DNA of 64,000 bases. Origin: Paenibacillus sp. RUD330. Its GTDB lineage: Bacteria > Bacillota > Bacilli > Paenibacillales > Paenibacillaceae. A program made the translations under genes and the position numbers. The DNA lies in the NCBI RefSeq assembly GCF_002243345.2, contig NZ_CP022655.2:1328001-1392000 (forward strand). The letters run 5' to 3'. Below the pieces are notes generated by a model. That model was not told the origin of the DNA. It saw only the letters and a program-made list of their open reading frames with translations, and searched no databases. Shown here in pieces: positions 35,404-43,966 of the stretch (positions within the stretch are counted from its first letter, which is position 1; every line of letters starts with the position of its first letter).

Positions 35404-35421
35404 CTGCGCAAACGTTTGTGT
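35404..35421. promoter_or_regulatory. LacI-type operator 1 (regulator leader)
   Basis: GCGCAAACGTTTGTGT, a near-perfect palindrome centred on ACGT. It sits between the regulator's start codon and the promoter at 35437-35465, a position suited to autorepression. Confidence 0.75.
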
Positions 35422-35436
35422 GTGAGGATCAAGCAA

Positions 35437-35465
35437 ATTGTAAGCGTGAAGCAAAAAAAATGCAA
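35437..35465 (-). promoter_or_regulatory. Promoter of the LacI-family gene
   Basis: On the minus strand TTGCAT (35465-35460) and TACAAT (35442-35437) are 17 bases apart. Transcription would start near 35430, immediately before operator 1. Confidence 0.65.
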
Positions 35466-35600
35466 GCGAGGTTCTTCCTGTTAGTGGTGGATTGTTATCC
35501 CACTGCAGCAATTTGGAGCAAATAGAAGGAAACCTAAGAATAAGAGAGCGAAAAACCGGTTTCCCAAAGGTTTCCCAACGAAATTGCCCGAAAACAAGAG

Positions 35601-35640
35601 TGCAAACGTTTTTACAAGAGAATGAGGCGGCGGGTATGAT
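35601..35640 (+). promoter_or_regulatory. Maltodextrin operon promoter with overlapping operator 2
   Basis: TTTACA (35611-35616) and TATGAT (35635-35640) are 18 bases apart. TGCAAACGTTTTT (35601-35613) overlaps the -35, so repressor binding would block polymerase. The expected start is near 35647. Confidence 0.7.
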
Positions 35641-35658
35641 GGAATCAATCCGATTGAC

Positions 35659-35673
35659 TTGAAGCGCTTTCAA
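35659..35673. promoter_or_regulatory. cre-like CcpA site
   Basis: TTGAAGCGCTTTCAA resembles the CcpA consensus TGAAARCGYTTTCA but lacks one A in the left arm. It lies about 12 bases after the expected transcription start, a common position for catabolite repression. Confidence 0.55.
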
Positions 35674-35724
35674 ACAGGCGATCGTTCGAAAAACGGCATT
35701 TTAAAGATAACGAGACTCTTCTTC

Positions 35725-35744
35725 CGTACAAACGTTTGCGCTTT
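35725..35744. promoter_or_regulatory. LacI-type operator 3
   Basis: GTACAAACGTTTGCGC, a second strong palindrome of the same family, about 115 bases downstream of operator 2. Paired sites at this distance could support DNA looping or roadblock repression. Confidence 0.7.
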
Positions 35745-35840
35745 TGTAGGGAAATGCCGGCGTATGGACGCCTTTTCTGTGGAGTGCAGGAGGACGCAAT
35801 CGGAATATCAACGAACCAGCTGGAAGGGGATCAGTAAAAA

Positions 35841-37175
35841 ATGAACAGATGGCAAAAACTCGCCGCCTTCGCGACGGTATGCACCTTGTCCGTATCACTG
35901 GCCGCATGCGGCAACGGCAACGATAGCAGCAACAATGCAGGCACGGACAGCAATACGGGAGCCGTCAACGAACCGGCAGCCAACGCTGCAGCAAACACAG
36001 GCGCAGACGCGGCCGATGCTCCGGCCATCCAGCCTGAAGAAGGAGCGAGCCTTCTCGTATGGGAAAGTAAAGAAGAGAGACCCTTCACCGACGAGATCGC
36101 CAAGGAATTCACGGCGAAATACAACATTCCGGTCAAGATCGACGAAGTCGCTTCGACGGATCAGGTCACGCGCCTCCAGACGGACGGTCCCACCGGCGTC
36201 GGCGCCGATGTCATCGTCTTCCCGCATGACCACCTCGGCCGCGCGGTGACGGGACAAATGATCCTGCCGAACGAAGAGTTCGGTGCGGAAACGACCGCGA
36301 ACAATACGGAAAACTCCATTCAAGGCGTAAGCTACGACGGCGTTCTGTACGGCTACCCGCGCGCTGCGGAAACCTATGCCCTGTACTACAATAAATCGCT
36401 CGTTCCCGATGCTCCGAAAAGCTTCGACGACGTCATCGCGCTGGCTTCCAAGCTGAACGATCCGGCTAAAAACAAATACGCCCTCATGTGGGAAGCGGGC
36501 AATACTTACTTCAACTATCCGTTCATCGCCTCCACCGGCGGCTACCTGTTCGGCAACAACGGCACCGACAAGGCGGATCTCGGCATGAACAACGAGGGCG
36601 CCCTGGAAGGCATGAAGGTCTACCAAAGCCTGAAGGCGATCCTGCCGATCAAAACCGGCGACGTGAACCCCGACATCAAGCGCGGCCTGTTCACCGGCGG
36701 CGACGTGGCGATGGACATCAACGGTCCTTGGGAACTGAGCACGTACAAAGAAGCGCTCGGCGACAAGCTCGGCGTCGCTCCGATCCCTATGGTCGCAGGC
36801 AAGCCGGCCGTATCCTTCTCCGGCATCAAAGCCTGGTACGTCAGCTCCTACAGCCAGTACCCGAACGCAGCCAAGCTGTTCGCGGAATTCGCTTCCGACA
36901 AGAAGGCCCAGCTGCTGCTGAACTCCAAGGTCGGTTCCATTCCGACGAACAAGGAAGCTCAGGCCGATCCGCAAATCACGGGCGACGAGTACGTGAGCGG
37001 CTTCATGGAGCAGTTCAAGAACTCGCAGCCGATGCCTAACATTCCGGAAATGAACAACGTGTGGTCTCCGATGGAAGCCGCCTTCACGACGGTATGGAAT
37101 GACAACAAAGATCCTAAGGCCGCTCTCGACAATGCCAAAAAGCAAATCGAAGAGCTCATCGCAAGCAACGGCTAA
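35841..37175 (+). CDS. Maltose/maltodextrin-binding lipoprotein (MalE/MdxE-like)
   Basis: A 444-residue solute-binding protein. The signal sequence ends in the lipobox LAAC near residue 23, followed by a long Asn/Ala/Thr-rich tether. The mature protein begins LLVWESKEERPFTDEIAKEF and contains VIVFPHDHLGRAV and VAMDINGPWEL, hallmarks of maltodextrin-binding proteins. GGGGATC lies before ATG 35841. It delivers maltodextrins to the MalF/MalG pair encoded next. The hairpin after the gene probably sets a higher level of this protein relative to the permeases. Confidence 0.93.
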   Translation: MNRWQKLAAFATVCTLSVSLAACGNGNDSSNNAGTDSNTGAVNEPAANAAANTGADAADAPAIQPEEGASLLVWESKEERPFTDEIAKEFTAKYNIPVKIDEVASTDQVTRLQTDGPTGVGADVIVFPHDHLGRAVTGQMILPNEEFGAETTANNTENSIQGVSYDGVLYGYPRAAETYALYYNKSLVPDAPKSFDDVIALASKLNDPAKNKYALMWEAGNTYFNYPFIASTGGYLFGNNGTDKADLGMNNEGALEGMKVYQSLKAILPIKTGDVNPDIKRGLFTGGDVAMDINGPWELSTYKEALGDKLGVAPIPMVAGKPAVSFSGIKAWYVSSYSQYPNAAKLFAEFASDKKAQLLLNSKVGSIPTNKEAQADPQITGDEYVSGFMEQFKNSQPMPNIPEMNNVWSPMEAAFTTVWNDNKDPKAALDNAKKQIEELIASNG

Positions 37176-37230
37176 AGCTCTCCCCCGGCGACCGCCGGAA
37201 CCAAGCAGACCGATATAGAAATACACAAAA

Positions 37231-37287
37231 GAAAGGTTCACGCCGCCCCGCGCGCATCCGTGCGCGCGGAAGGCGTGAACCTTCATT
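37231..37287 (+). terminator. Strong hairpin between binding-protein and permease genes
   Basis: A 12-bp stem, AAGGTTCACGCC / GGCGTGAACCTT, encloses a GC-rich inner stem (CCGCGCGCA / TGCGCGCGG). Only CATTTTA follows, so termination would be partial. Such stems between malE and malF protect the upstream mRNA and reduce downstream expression in other bacteria. Confidence 0.75.
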
Positions 37288-37306
37288 TTAGGAGAAGGAG
37301 AGAAGC

Positions 37307-38644
37307 ATGATGTCTTATCAACCGGCTGTACAAACAGAGAAGCCGCAGGCGTCTACGCGCGGAAGAATGGCAGCCCTGCTGTCTCTGCTGTGCGCGGGCC
37401 TCGGCCAGCTCTATAACCGGCAATGGATCAAGGGACTCATTCTGCTCGCCGTCGAAGCGGCAGCTGTGCCGTTCTTTACGAGCAAGCTCGGCCATGCCGT
37501 CTGGGGAATCTGGACGCTGGGCGAAACCAAACGCAACATCGGAAAGAAAATCATGGGAGACAACTCGACCATCCTGCTGATCGATGGCTTGATTGTCCTT
37601 TTGCTGTTCGCGCTGTTCCTGCTCATCTACGTTCTCAATATCAAAGACGCCTACAAAGTGGGTTCCCAGATCGAAGCCGGCCGCAAGCCGAACAGCTTCA
37701 TCCAATCCCTTGCCTATATCCGAGACAACAAGTTCGCCGAGGCGTTCCTGGTCATTCCCGGCATCGGCGTCCTGTTCCTCACCGTCATGCCAATCATCTT
37801 CATGATCATGCTCGCCTTCACGAACTTCTCCGCGCCCAACCACCTTCCGCCGGCGAGCCTGGTCGATTGGGTGGGCTTCGACACGTTCAAGAAGCTCGTC
37901 ACGCTGAAGACATGGAGCCATACGTTCTACGGCGTCTTCATCTGGACGATCATCTGGGCCGTGCTTTCGACGGTTACGACCTACTTCGGGGGCTTCCTCG
38001 TCGCGCTGATCATCCAGCAATCCGATATCAAGCTCAAGGGACTGTGGCGCACGATCCTGATTCTCCCGTACGCCATCCCGCAGATGATCTCGCTGCTCGT
38101 CATGCGCAACCTCTTCAATGGTCAGTTCGGCCCGATCAACCAATATCTCGGCTACTTCGGACTAGGCAGGGTGCCGTGGCTGACCGATCCGATGTGGGCC
38201 AAGGCGACCGTCATCATCGTCAACATGTGGGTCGGCATCCCGGTCTCCATGCTGCTGATCATGGGCATCCTGACGACCATTCCGAAGGACATGTACGAGG
38301 CCGCCGAGGTCGACGGAGCGAGCATGTGGCAGAAGTTCCGCATCGTCACGCTGCCGATGGTGCTCTTCTCGACAGGGCCGATCCTGATCACCCAGTTCGC
38401 GGGCAACATCAACAACTTCAACGCGATCTTCCTGCTTACCGACGGCAACCCGGTCAAAGGCGACTATCAGTATGCCGGCGCGACCGACCTGCTCGTTACC
38501 TGGCTCTACAAGCTGACTCTCAATCAGAACCAATACGCCTTCGCTTCGGCGATCGGCATCATCATCTTCATCCTGGTCGCGTCGATCTCGATCTATAATT
38601 ACCGCAGAACCCGTTCGTTCCGGGAGGAGGATATGATCCAATGA
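37307..38644 (+). CDS. Maltodextrin ABC permease (MalF/MdxF-like)
   Basis: A 445-residue permease, longer than simple CUT1 permeases because of an N-terminal region with three extra helices (residues about 20-115), as usual for MalF. GGAGAAGGAGAG precedes ATG 37307. The EAA loop reads MYEAAEVDGASMWQKFRIVT. The C-terminal half has the six-helix transport core. It overlaps the next gene by four bases. There is no ATPase gene in this operon. Confidence 0.92.
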   Translation: MMSYQPAVQTEKPQASTRGRMAALLSLLCAGLGQLYNRQWIKGLILLAVEAAAVPFFTSKLGHAVWGIWTLGETKRNIGKKIMGDNSTILLIDGLIVLLLFALFLLIYVLNIKDAYKVGSQIEAGRKPNSFIQSLAYIRDNKFAEAFLVIPGIGVLFLTVMPIIFMIMLAFTNFSAPNHLPPASLVDWVGFDTFKKLVTLKTWSHTFYGVFIWTIIWAVLSTVTTYFGGFLVALIIQQSDIKLKGLWRTILILPYAIPQMISLLVMRNLFNGQFGPINQYLGYFGLGRVPWLTDPMWAKATVIIVNMWVGIPVSMLLIMGILTTIPKDMYEAAEVDGASMWQKFRIVTLPMVLFSTGPILITQFAGNINNFNAIFLLTDGNPVKGDYQYAGATDLLVTWLYKLTLNQNQYAFASAIGIIIFILVASISIYNYRRTRSFREEDMIQ

Positions 38645-39483
38645 ACCGTAAAACAAGCAAAATCTTCCGGCTTTCCCTCAGTTACCTGTTTCTCGTCATT
38701 TCCTGCGTATGCGTGCTTTACCCGACCGTCTGGGTCGTTCTCGCTTCCTTCCGGCCGGGCAAATCCCTGTACAGCAAAACGCTGATTCCGGAACGATTCA
38801 CTCTGGACCACTACCGGGAGCTGTTCACCTCCAAGAGCTTCCTGTTCGCGGACTGGTACATGAACACGCTCAAGATCGCGCTGATGACGATGGTGCTCGG
38901 CACGCTGCTCGTGCTGCTTACCGGCTACGCCGTCTCGCGGTTCCGGTTCAAGGGGCGCCAGAACGTGCTGTCGGTCGTCCTCGTGCTGGGCATGTTCCCG
39001 GGCTTCATGAGCTTGATCGCCCTGTACATCCTGCTGAAGTCGATGAACCTGATGGATACGCATTTCGCGCTCGTGCTCGTCTACTCCATGGGAGCCCCCA
39101 TCATGGGCGCCTTCCTGGCCAAAGGATTCTTCGATACGATTCCAAGATCGCTCGACGAGGCCGCGCGAATCGACGGAGCGAACAACATCACCATCTTCTT
39201 CCGGATCATGCTGCCGCTCTCGAAGCCGATGCTGGCCTACCTGGCTCTGACGCAGTTCGTCGGTCCCTGGGTTGACTTCATCTTCGCGAAAATGGTTCTC
39301 CGCACCCGGGAAAACTTCACGGTGGCGGTCGGCTTGTATGAGCAGATCTCTTCCATGCAGAACAGCAACTTCACGCTGTTCGCGGCTGCTTCCGTCCTGA
39401 TCGCGGCTCCGATCGCCATCCTGTTCATGTTCATGCAGCGCTTCTTCGTCGACGGCCTCACCGCAGGAGCGAGCAAAGGATGA
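38641..39483 (+). CDS. Maltodextrin ABC permease (MalG/MdxG-like)
   Basis: A 280-residue permease with six helices. GGGAGGAGG lies upstream of ATG 38641, which overlaps the malF-like stop. The EAA loop is SLDEAARIDGANNITIFFRI, and the C-terminus FMQRFFVDGLTAGASKG is typical of MalG. It completes the channel with the MalF-like protein. Its stop overlaps the start of the amylase lipoprotein gene, so an extracellular starch-degrading enzyme is produced with the importer. Confidence 0.93.
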   Translation: MNRKTSKIFRLSLSYLFLVISCVCVLYPTVWVVLASFRPGKSLYSKTLIPERFTLDHYRELFTSKSFLFADWYMNTLKIALMTMVLGTLLVLLTGYAVSRFRFKGRQNVLSVVLVLGMFPGFMSLIALYILLKSMNLMDTHFALVLVYSMGAPIMGAFLAKGFFDTIPRSLDEAARIDGANNITIFFRIMLPLSKPMLAYLALTQFVGPWVDFIFAKMVLRTRENFTVAVGLYEQISSMQNSNFTLFAAASVLIAAPIAILFMFMQRFFVDGLTAGASKG

Positions 39484-41138
39484 GGAGCTGGCCGAAATGG
39501 CTTGCCGCCGGCATCCTGGCGACAACGGTGCTGTCCGGCTGCGAATCCGGGTCCGGCACCGATTCCGATCCGGCCAACAACGGCAAGGAAGCGGAGAATG
39601 CCGTCGCTCCAAGCAAGGCGCCGGCCGCATCTCCGCCGGCCTCTCCCGCTGCCGCCGCCGTTGACGAGCAGCCCTCCACGGTATGGTACGAAATATTCGT
39701 CCGCTCGTTCTATGACAGCGACGGGGACGGCATCGGCGATCTGAACGGCGTCACCGAGAAGCTGGACTATGTGAAGGAGCTTGGAGCGGAGGGCATCTGG
39801 CTCATGCCGATCAATCCGTCCCCGAGCTACCATGGCTACGACGTGACCGACTATCGCGCCGTCAACAAGGATTACGGCTCGATGGACGATATGAAGCGCC
39901 TGCTGGACGAAGCCCACAAGCGCGGCATCAAGGTCATCATGGATCTCGTCGCGAACCACAGCAGCACCGACAATCCATGGTTCATCGACTCCGCCCAAGG
40001 AAAGTCCAGCAAGCATCGGGACTGGTATACTTGGGCCGAGGACAAGGGCATCGAGAAGCCCGCGGCGGTGAGCGCGACCAACGGCCAAGCCTGGCACGAG
40101 AAGAACGGCAGCCATTATCTCGGCGTATTCTGGGAAGGCATGCCCGACCTGAACTACGACAATCCCGAAGTGCGCGCCGAGATGATCTCGATCGCCGACT
40201 TCTGGCTCAGCGCCGGCGTGGACGGCTTCCGCATCGACGCGGCCAAGCATATCTACGATGACTTCAACACCTCGAAATCCGATCCGCAGACAGCGGCGAA
40301 GAACAAGAAGTGGTGGCAGGAATTCCGGACGGGCATCATGGAGAAGCACCCGGACGCCTATCTCATCAGCGAGGTATGGGACGGACCGGGAACGATCGCG
40401 CCTTATCTCGATCATGCCTTCGATTCCTCCTTCAACTTCAACCTGAACGATTCCATCCGCAGCGCGGTCGCCGCCGAGCGGGCGCCCGGCATCGCCGGCA
40501 GCCTGGATCGGGTCTACAAGGCGTTCGAGAAAAGCTCGGGCGGCTCCTTCGTGGACGGCCTGTTCATCGGCAACCACGACTTCGACCGGCTGGCCAGCAC
40601 GGCAGGCAGTCCGGAGCATGCGAGGATGGCTGCCGGGATCGAGCTGACGCTGCCGGGCAACCCGTTCATCTACTACGGCGACGAGCTCGGCATGAAGGGC
40701 GCCGGGCGGGACGAATTCAAGCGGCTCCCGATGCGCTGGCATTCGGCCGGCAGCGGCAAGGGCCAGACGGACTGGCAGAAGGATCTGGCGAATCCTGCCT
40801 CCTCGGGCGTCACGGTCGAGGAGCAGGAGAACGATCCTTCCTCGCTGCTGAGCCTGTACAAGACGCTGATCCAGTGGCGCGTCTCCGAGCCCGCTCTGCG
40901 GGATGGCGGCATCGCGCCGTCGACCGTAAAGGGGGACGGCATCGAAGCGTACTTGCGGCTGACAGCCGCCGATCGCGTGCTCGTCGTCCACAACCTGAAG
41001 GGCACCGCCCAGAAGGTGCAGCTGGACGAGGCGACGGCTGCGGCTTTTGCCGCCGTCGCGCACACGACCTCGCCGGATAGCGCGCTGTCCGGCGGCCTGC
41101 TGGATATGGCTCCTTACAGCACCGTAGTGCTGAAATAA
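39480..41138 (+). CDS. Surface alpha-amylase-family lipoprotein (GH13)
   Basis: A 552-residue GH13 enzyme. The signal sequence ends in LSGC (Cys near residue 21), so it is a lipoprotein held on the outside of the membrane; a Pro/Ala/Ser-rich linker of about 45 residues follows. The barrel begins TVWYEIFVRSFYDSDGDGIG. Catalytic residues are Asp253 in GFRIDAAKH, Glu298 in LISEVWDG and Asp367 in IGNHDFDR; VMDLVANHSS is the first conserved region. It probably trims maltodextrins next to the importer with which it is co-transcribed. Exact product range cannot be told. Confidence 0.93.
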   Translation: MRSWPKWLAAGILATTVLSGCESGSGTDSDPANNGKEAENAVAPSKAPAASPPASPAAAAVDEQPSTVWYEIFVRSFYDSDGDGIGDLNGVTEKLDYVKELGAEGIWLMPINPSPSYHGYDVTDYRAVNKDYGSMDDMKRLLDEAHKRGIKVIMDLVANHSSTDNPWFIDSAQGKSSKHRDWYTWAEDKGIEKPAAVSATNGQAWHEKNGSHYLGVFWEGMPDLNYDNPEVRAEMISIADFWLSAGVDGFRIDAAKHIYDDFNTSKSDPQTAAKNKKWWQEFRTGIMEKHPDAYLISEVWDGPGTIAPYLDHAFDSSFNFNLNDSIRSAVAAERAPGIAGSLDRVYKAFEKSSGGSFVDGLFIGNHDFDRLASTAGSPEHARMAAGIELTLPGNPFIYYGDELGMKGAGRDEFKRLPMRWHSAGSGKGQTDWQKDLANPASSGVTVEEQENDPSSLLSLYKTLIQWRVSEPALRDGGIAPSTVKGDGIEAYLRLTAADRVLVVHNLKGTAQKVQLDEATAAAFAAVAHTTSPDSALSGGLLDMAPYSTVVLK

Positions 41139-41155
41139 ACCGCCTTGAAGGGCAC

Positions 41156-41195
41156 AGACAGGACCGCAGGCGCTTGGCGCCTGCGGTCCTGTTCG
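41156..41195 (+). terminator. Hairpin terminator after the amylase gene
   Basis: ACAGGACCGCAGGCGC pairs with GCGCCTGCGGTCCTGT, a near-perfect 15-16 bp stem. The T-run after it is weak (TTCGCATTT). Confidence 0.75.
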
Positions 41196-41323
41196 CATTT
41201 GCCGATCATAGGGACCATAAGGTACAATTAGGCTTTCAGGCCGGCCGCTCTCATCGCCATATCGCAGTCCCATCGCGCCTGGCGTCCGGCATCAATCCAT
41301 TTTGGAAGGCTCAGGTGACAGGC

Positions 41324-41755
41324 ATGCTCGAAGTTAAAACCTCGCCGATCAGCGGGGGAGAATTCCGGCGCGGCGTATTCGCCACGCAGGATATCAAGAA
41401 GGGCGAGCTGATCCATGTCGCGCCCGTCATTCCCTATCCCAATGAAGATCATGAGCATATCGAAAAAACGATTCTCGATGATTACGTCTATAACTACGGC
41501 GCCAACCATACGGCGATCCTGCTCGGGTTCGGCAGTCTGTTCAACCACTCGTATACGCCCAACGCCACGTATGACATCAACTTCGACACGCACAGCTTCG
41601 ATTTCTTCGCCTATACGGACATCAAGGCCGGCGACGAGGTCTTCATCAACTACAATGGCGAAGAGGACAATATGGATCCGCTCTGGTTCATGGAAGAGGA
41701 TGATGAAGGCGAAGCGGATGAGGATAGCGAAGCCGACGGCAAAGAAGCGGAATAA
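41324..41755 (+). CDS. Small SET-domain protein
   Basis: A 143-residue protein with a compact SET fold. ATG 41324 has only a weak AGGTGA site but begins exactly at the domain; the longer frame overlaps the preceding terminator. Motifs are RRGVFATQDIKKGELIHVAPV near the N-terminus, LFNHSYTPNA (the NHSxxPN block) and GDEVFINYNG (the final Tyr block). The last 25 residues are very acidic. Bacterial SET proteins of this size are usually annotated as protein-lysine methyltransferases; the target here is unknown. Cytoplasmic. Confidence 0.82.
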   Translation: MLEVKTSPISGGEFRRGVFATQDIKKGELIHVAPVIPYPNEDHEHIEKTILDDYVYNYGANHTAILLGFGSLFNHSYTPNATYDINFDTHSFDFFAYTDIKAGDEVFINYNGEEDNMDPLWFMEEDDEGEADEDSEADGKEAE

Positions 41756-42221
41756 GAACGTCAGCGGCAGGCAAGTCCCGCGGCTCGAAATATCCACTTC
41801 GACCATTCAGATCGTATTTTACGGCAAGGTGCACGGCTGGCGAACATCGCCGCTTTGCGCCTTTTTCGGCGTGCTTCGTTCCGGTTGATGGCAGGAAGCA
41901 GCGGTGCCTCGGACTCCGCCCGCCCGGAAATGGAATGCTGCGGCGCGCGGAGAAGAACAAGAACGCGATGCGAATGCAGCTGCCGCCGCTGCCGCCGATC
42001 TCGATATCGGGGGAGTTCGGGCCTTAATTGGACATCCATTATTTAACAATATGTTATTTGTATCATCCTCTACTACTTTAGAACTTGATTTTGATGAAAT
42101 TGATTTTTTGGTCCTATTAACATTATTAGGGAAAAAATTTAAGTTGAGAGAGAAACATAGATGGCCGCTGCGGCGTCAATAGTACGGACAGCGCCGGCGA
42201 GCCGAAGAAGGGAGTCGCAAG
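41756..42221. other. Intergenic region with an AT-rich island
   Basis: No convincing gene. The first 270 bases have normal GC. About 42030-42165 is sharply AT-rich, with T-runs and TTAAC/TTATT tracts, unlike anything else in the window. It may carry the promoter and UP-element-like sequence for the winged-helix gene, or be a foreign remnant. A 92-codon frame from GTG 41904 crosses the composition boundary and is not accepted as a gene. Confidence 0.6.
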
Positions 42222-42926
42222 ATGCCCATCGCCGTGGTCACGGACCGATTCGAGAAGGGACAGTTTTTGTGCCGATTGTTCCGCGAGGCCGTCTGCATGC
42301 TTTATTCCGCCAGCAAGCTGCTGGAGGATGGAGAGTACACCCTGGTCATTTTTGTCGTCGACCGCATGGGGGAGGAGGAATGGATTCATCTCAAGAGTTT
42401 GCTGGAGCTTGGCATCGAAACCTACTTGATGGTCCCCGAGACGCTGTCCGAGGAAGAGGCCGCCATGGCCCATGTTGCGGGAGTCAGACACATTCTTCAT
42501 CAGCCGCCTCCCCACGATCAGCCTTTGCCGGAGGAGCATCGAGCTGAGGCTGAACAGGTCGGCAAGTCCCCGGCTTCGTTTGCCGGCCGTATCCTGGATG
42601 TAGGCTGCGGAATCGTTTTTCATCCCGAACAATGCTGGGTAGGCGATGGCAAGGAAATCCGGGTGGAGCTCTCCGAGAAGGAAGCCTGCCTGCTCTCGTA
42701 CTTCATTCGGCATGAAGGGAAGCTTATCACCAAGCATGCTCTTGCCGCCGAGCTGTGGGGCGGATTCATTCAGCCGAGCGGAGTCTTGAAGCTCATCAAG
42801 CGTTTGAAGATCAAGCTCGGTCCGGCAAGCGCCACGATCTCATCACGCAAATCGGGAGGTTGTCTGTATACCCGGGAGCCATCCGGTCCAGGAGCAATGG
42901 CCCAAATCCAATCCATGGAGGGTTAA
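42222..42926 (+). CDS. Winged-helix (OmpR-type) DNA-binding regulator without a standard receiver
   Basis: A 234-residue protein. GAAGGGAG lies eight bases before ATG 42222. The C-terminal 100 residues look like a Trans_reg_C winged helix: VELSEKEACLLSYFIRHEGK, ITKHALAAELWG, VLKLIKRLKIKLG and a closing GGCLYTREP. The N-terminal 120 residues are in receiver position and may keep a receiver-like fold (LVIFVVDRMGEEEWIHLKSL), but the acidic pocket and switch lysine are not evident. There is no kinase gene nearby. Its stop lies three bases before the next gene's start, so the two are co-transcribed. Confidence 0.75.
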   Translation: MPIAVVTDRFEKGQFLCRLFREAVCMLYSASKLLEDGEYTLVIFVVDRMGEEEWIHLKSLLELGIETYLMVPETLSEEEAAMAHVAGVRHILHQPPPHDQPLPEEHRAEAEQVGKSPASFAGRILDVGCGIVFHPEQCWVGDGKEIRVELSEKEACLLSYFIRHEGKLITKHALAAELWGGFIQPSGVLKLIKRLKIKLGPASATISSRKSGGCLYTREPSGPGAMAQIQSMEG

Positions 42927-42928
42927 GG

Positions 42929-43897
42929 ATGAAACTCAACAAGAAACGTCTGGCGGCGCTGGTCGCATTCAGCGTCTGCGCCTCAATTGCGGGTCAAGTC
43001 ACGGCGGCGGAAGCAGGCTTTGCGGATGTGAAGCAAAGCCACTGGGCTTTCGGCAGCATTCAGAAGGCAGTCGCAGATGGAATCGTAACGGGGTATCCCG
43101 ACCATAGCTTCCACCCCGCTCAAAGCGTTACCCAGAGCGAGTGGCTGGCGATGCTGGAGCGGGCTTATGAGCCGGCGGACTTCAAGCAGCCCGGCTCCGG
43201 CTCCCCGTGGGATGCCGCTTATGTCTCCTATGCCAAAAGCAAGGGATGGAAGCTGCTCCCGGCGGGAGGCGTCCTTAGCCGCGGTCAGGCAGCAGGCCTG
43301 GCGGTGAATGCTATCGGCCGGAACTATGGCGAGGACGACTCCGTGCAGTACCTGCTCGACACCGAATTGGCCAGCGGCCAGACCCGGAGAACGGTGGAGG
43401 GATACGGCAAAGAGAAGCCGCTGACGCGGGCGGAGGCAGTCACGTTCATCCAGCGTCTGAAGGAGAAGCTGCCGAAGCTTGAATCGGCGCCGGGAGACAG
43501 GCAAACGTACGACCGGAGCGAGAACGTGTATGTCTATCGGAACGAGCAGTATAAGTTCACTCTGGCCATGCCGTTGAGCTGGAAGAATGCGTTTGAGGTC
43601 GAAAAGGATGCTGAAAAGGATATCCTATACTTTGCAAGAGTGCCTAAAAGCCGTTTTGGAGGCATTGTATTCGCCATCTCCACAAGGTCGAAGGAAAGCT
43701 GGGAAGCCAACAAGGACAATGTTGTCGGCGAATATGCCAACCTCCATGTACTTGGAGAGCTCGCCGGTCAGGTATACGTCTTTGCGCCTCCGACGGATGT
43801 GGAGTGGGATCCGGAGGACAAGGCGGAAACGGAGGCCTATCAGAAAATGGCCAAGGAGGCTTTCCGTTTCTGGTCGACATTTGAGTTTATCAAGTAG
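42929..43897 (+). CDS. Secreted protein with S-layer homology (SLH) domains
   Basis: A 322-residue exported protein. ATG 42929 with GGAGG upstream. The signal peptide ends near AAEA (about residue 29). SLH motifs follow: FADVKQSHWAFGSIQKAVADGIVTG in outline, with the second repeat weaker (AYVSYAKSKGWKL) and a third ending LTRAEAVTFIQRL. The C-terminal 120 residues form a separate domain resembling those found in lipoprotein-like PsbP/DUF1795-type proteins (YKFTLAMPLSWKNAFEVE). SLH domains bind pyruvylated cell-wall polymer, so the protein is probably wall-attached. It follows the winged-helix regulator directly. Confidence 0.85.
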   Translation: MKLNKKRLAALVAFSVCASIAGQVTAAEAGFADVKQSHWAFGSIQKAVADGIVTGYPDHSFHPAQSVTQSEWLAMLERAYEPADFKQPGSGSPWDAAYVSYAKSKGWKLLPAGGVLSRGQAAGLAVNAIGRNYGEDDSVQYLLDTELASGQTRRTVEGYGKEKPLTRAEAVTFIQRLKEKLPKLESAPGDRQTYDRSENVYVYRNEQYKFTLAMPLSWKNAFEVEKDAEKDILYFARVPKSRFGGIVFAISTRSKESWEANKDNVVGEYANLHVLGELAGQVYVFAPPTDVEWDPEDKAETEAYQKMAKEAFRFWSTFEFIK

Positions 43898-43918
43898 GCA
43901 GCAGGCGAGCGTACGTAC

Positions 43919-43964
43919 GGACGGACCAAGGGGGAGGCTTTTCGCCTCCCCCTTGGTCCGTTTC
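43919..43964. terminator. Bidirectional hairpin terminator
   Basis: ACGGACCAAGGGGGAGGC pairs perfectly with GCCTCCCCCTTGGTCCGT around a five-base loop. It separates the converging SLH and amidase-domain genes. The T-run is short on both strands, but the stem is very strong. Confidence 0.8.
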
Positions 43965-43966
43965 GC

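Noticed and set aside
41904-42182. 92-codon frame from GTG 41904
   Set aside because: It runs from a poly-Ala GC-rich part into the AT-rich island, with a weak ribosome site and no known domain.
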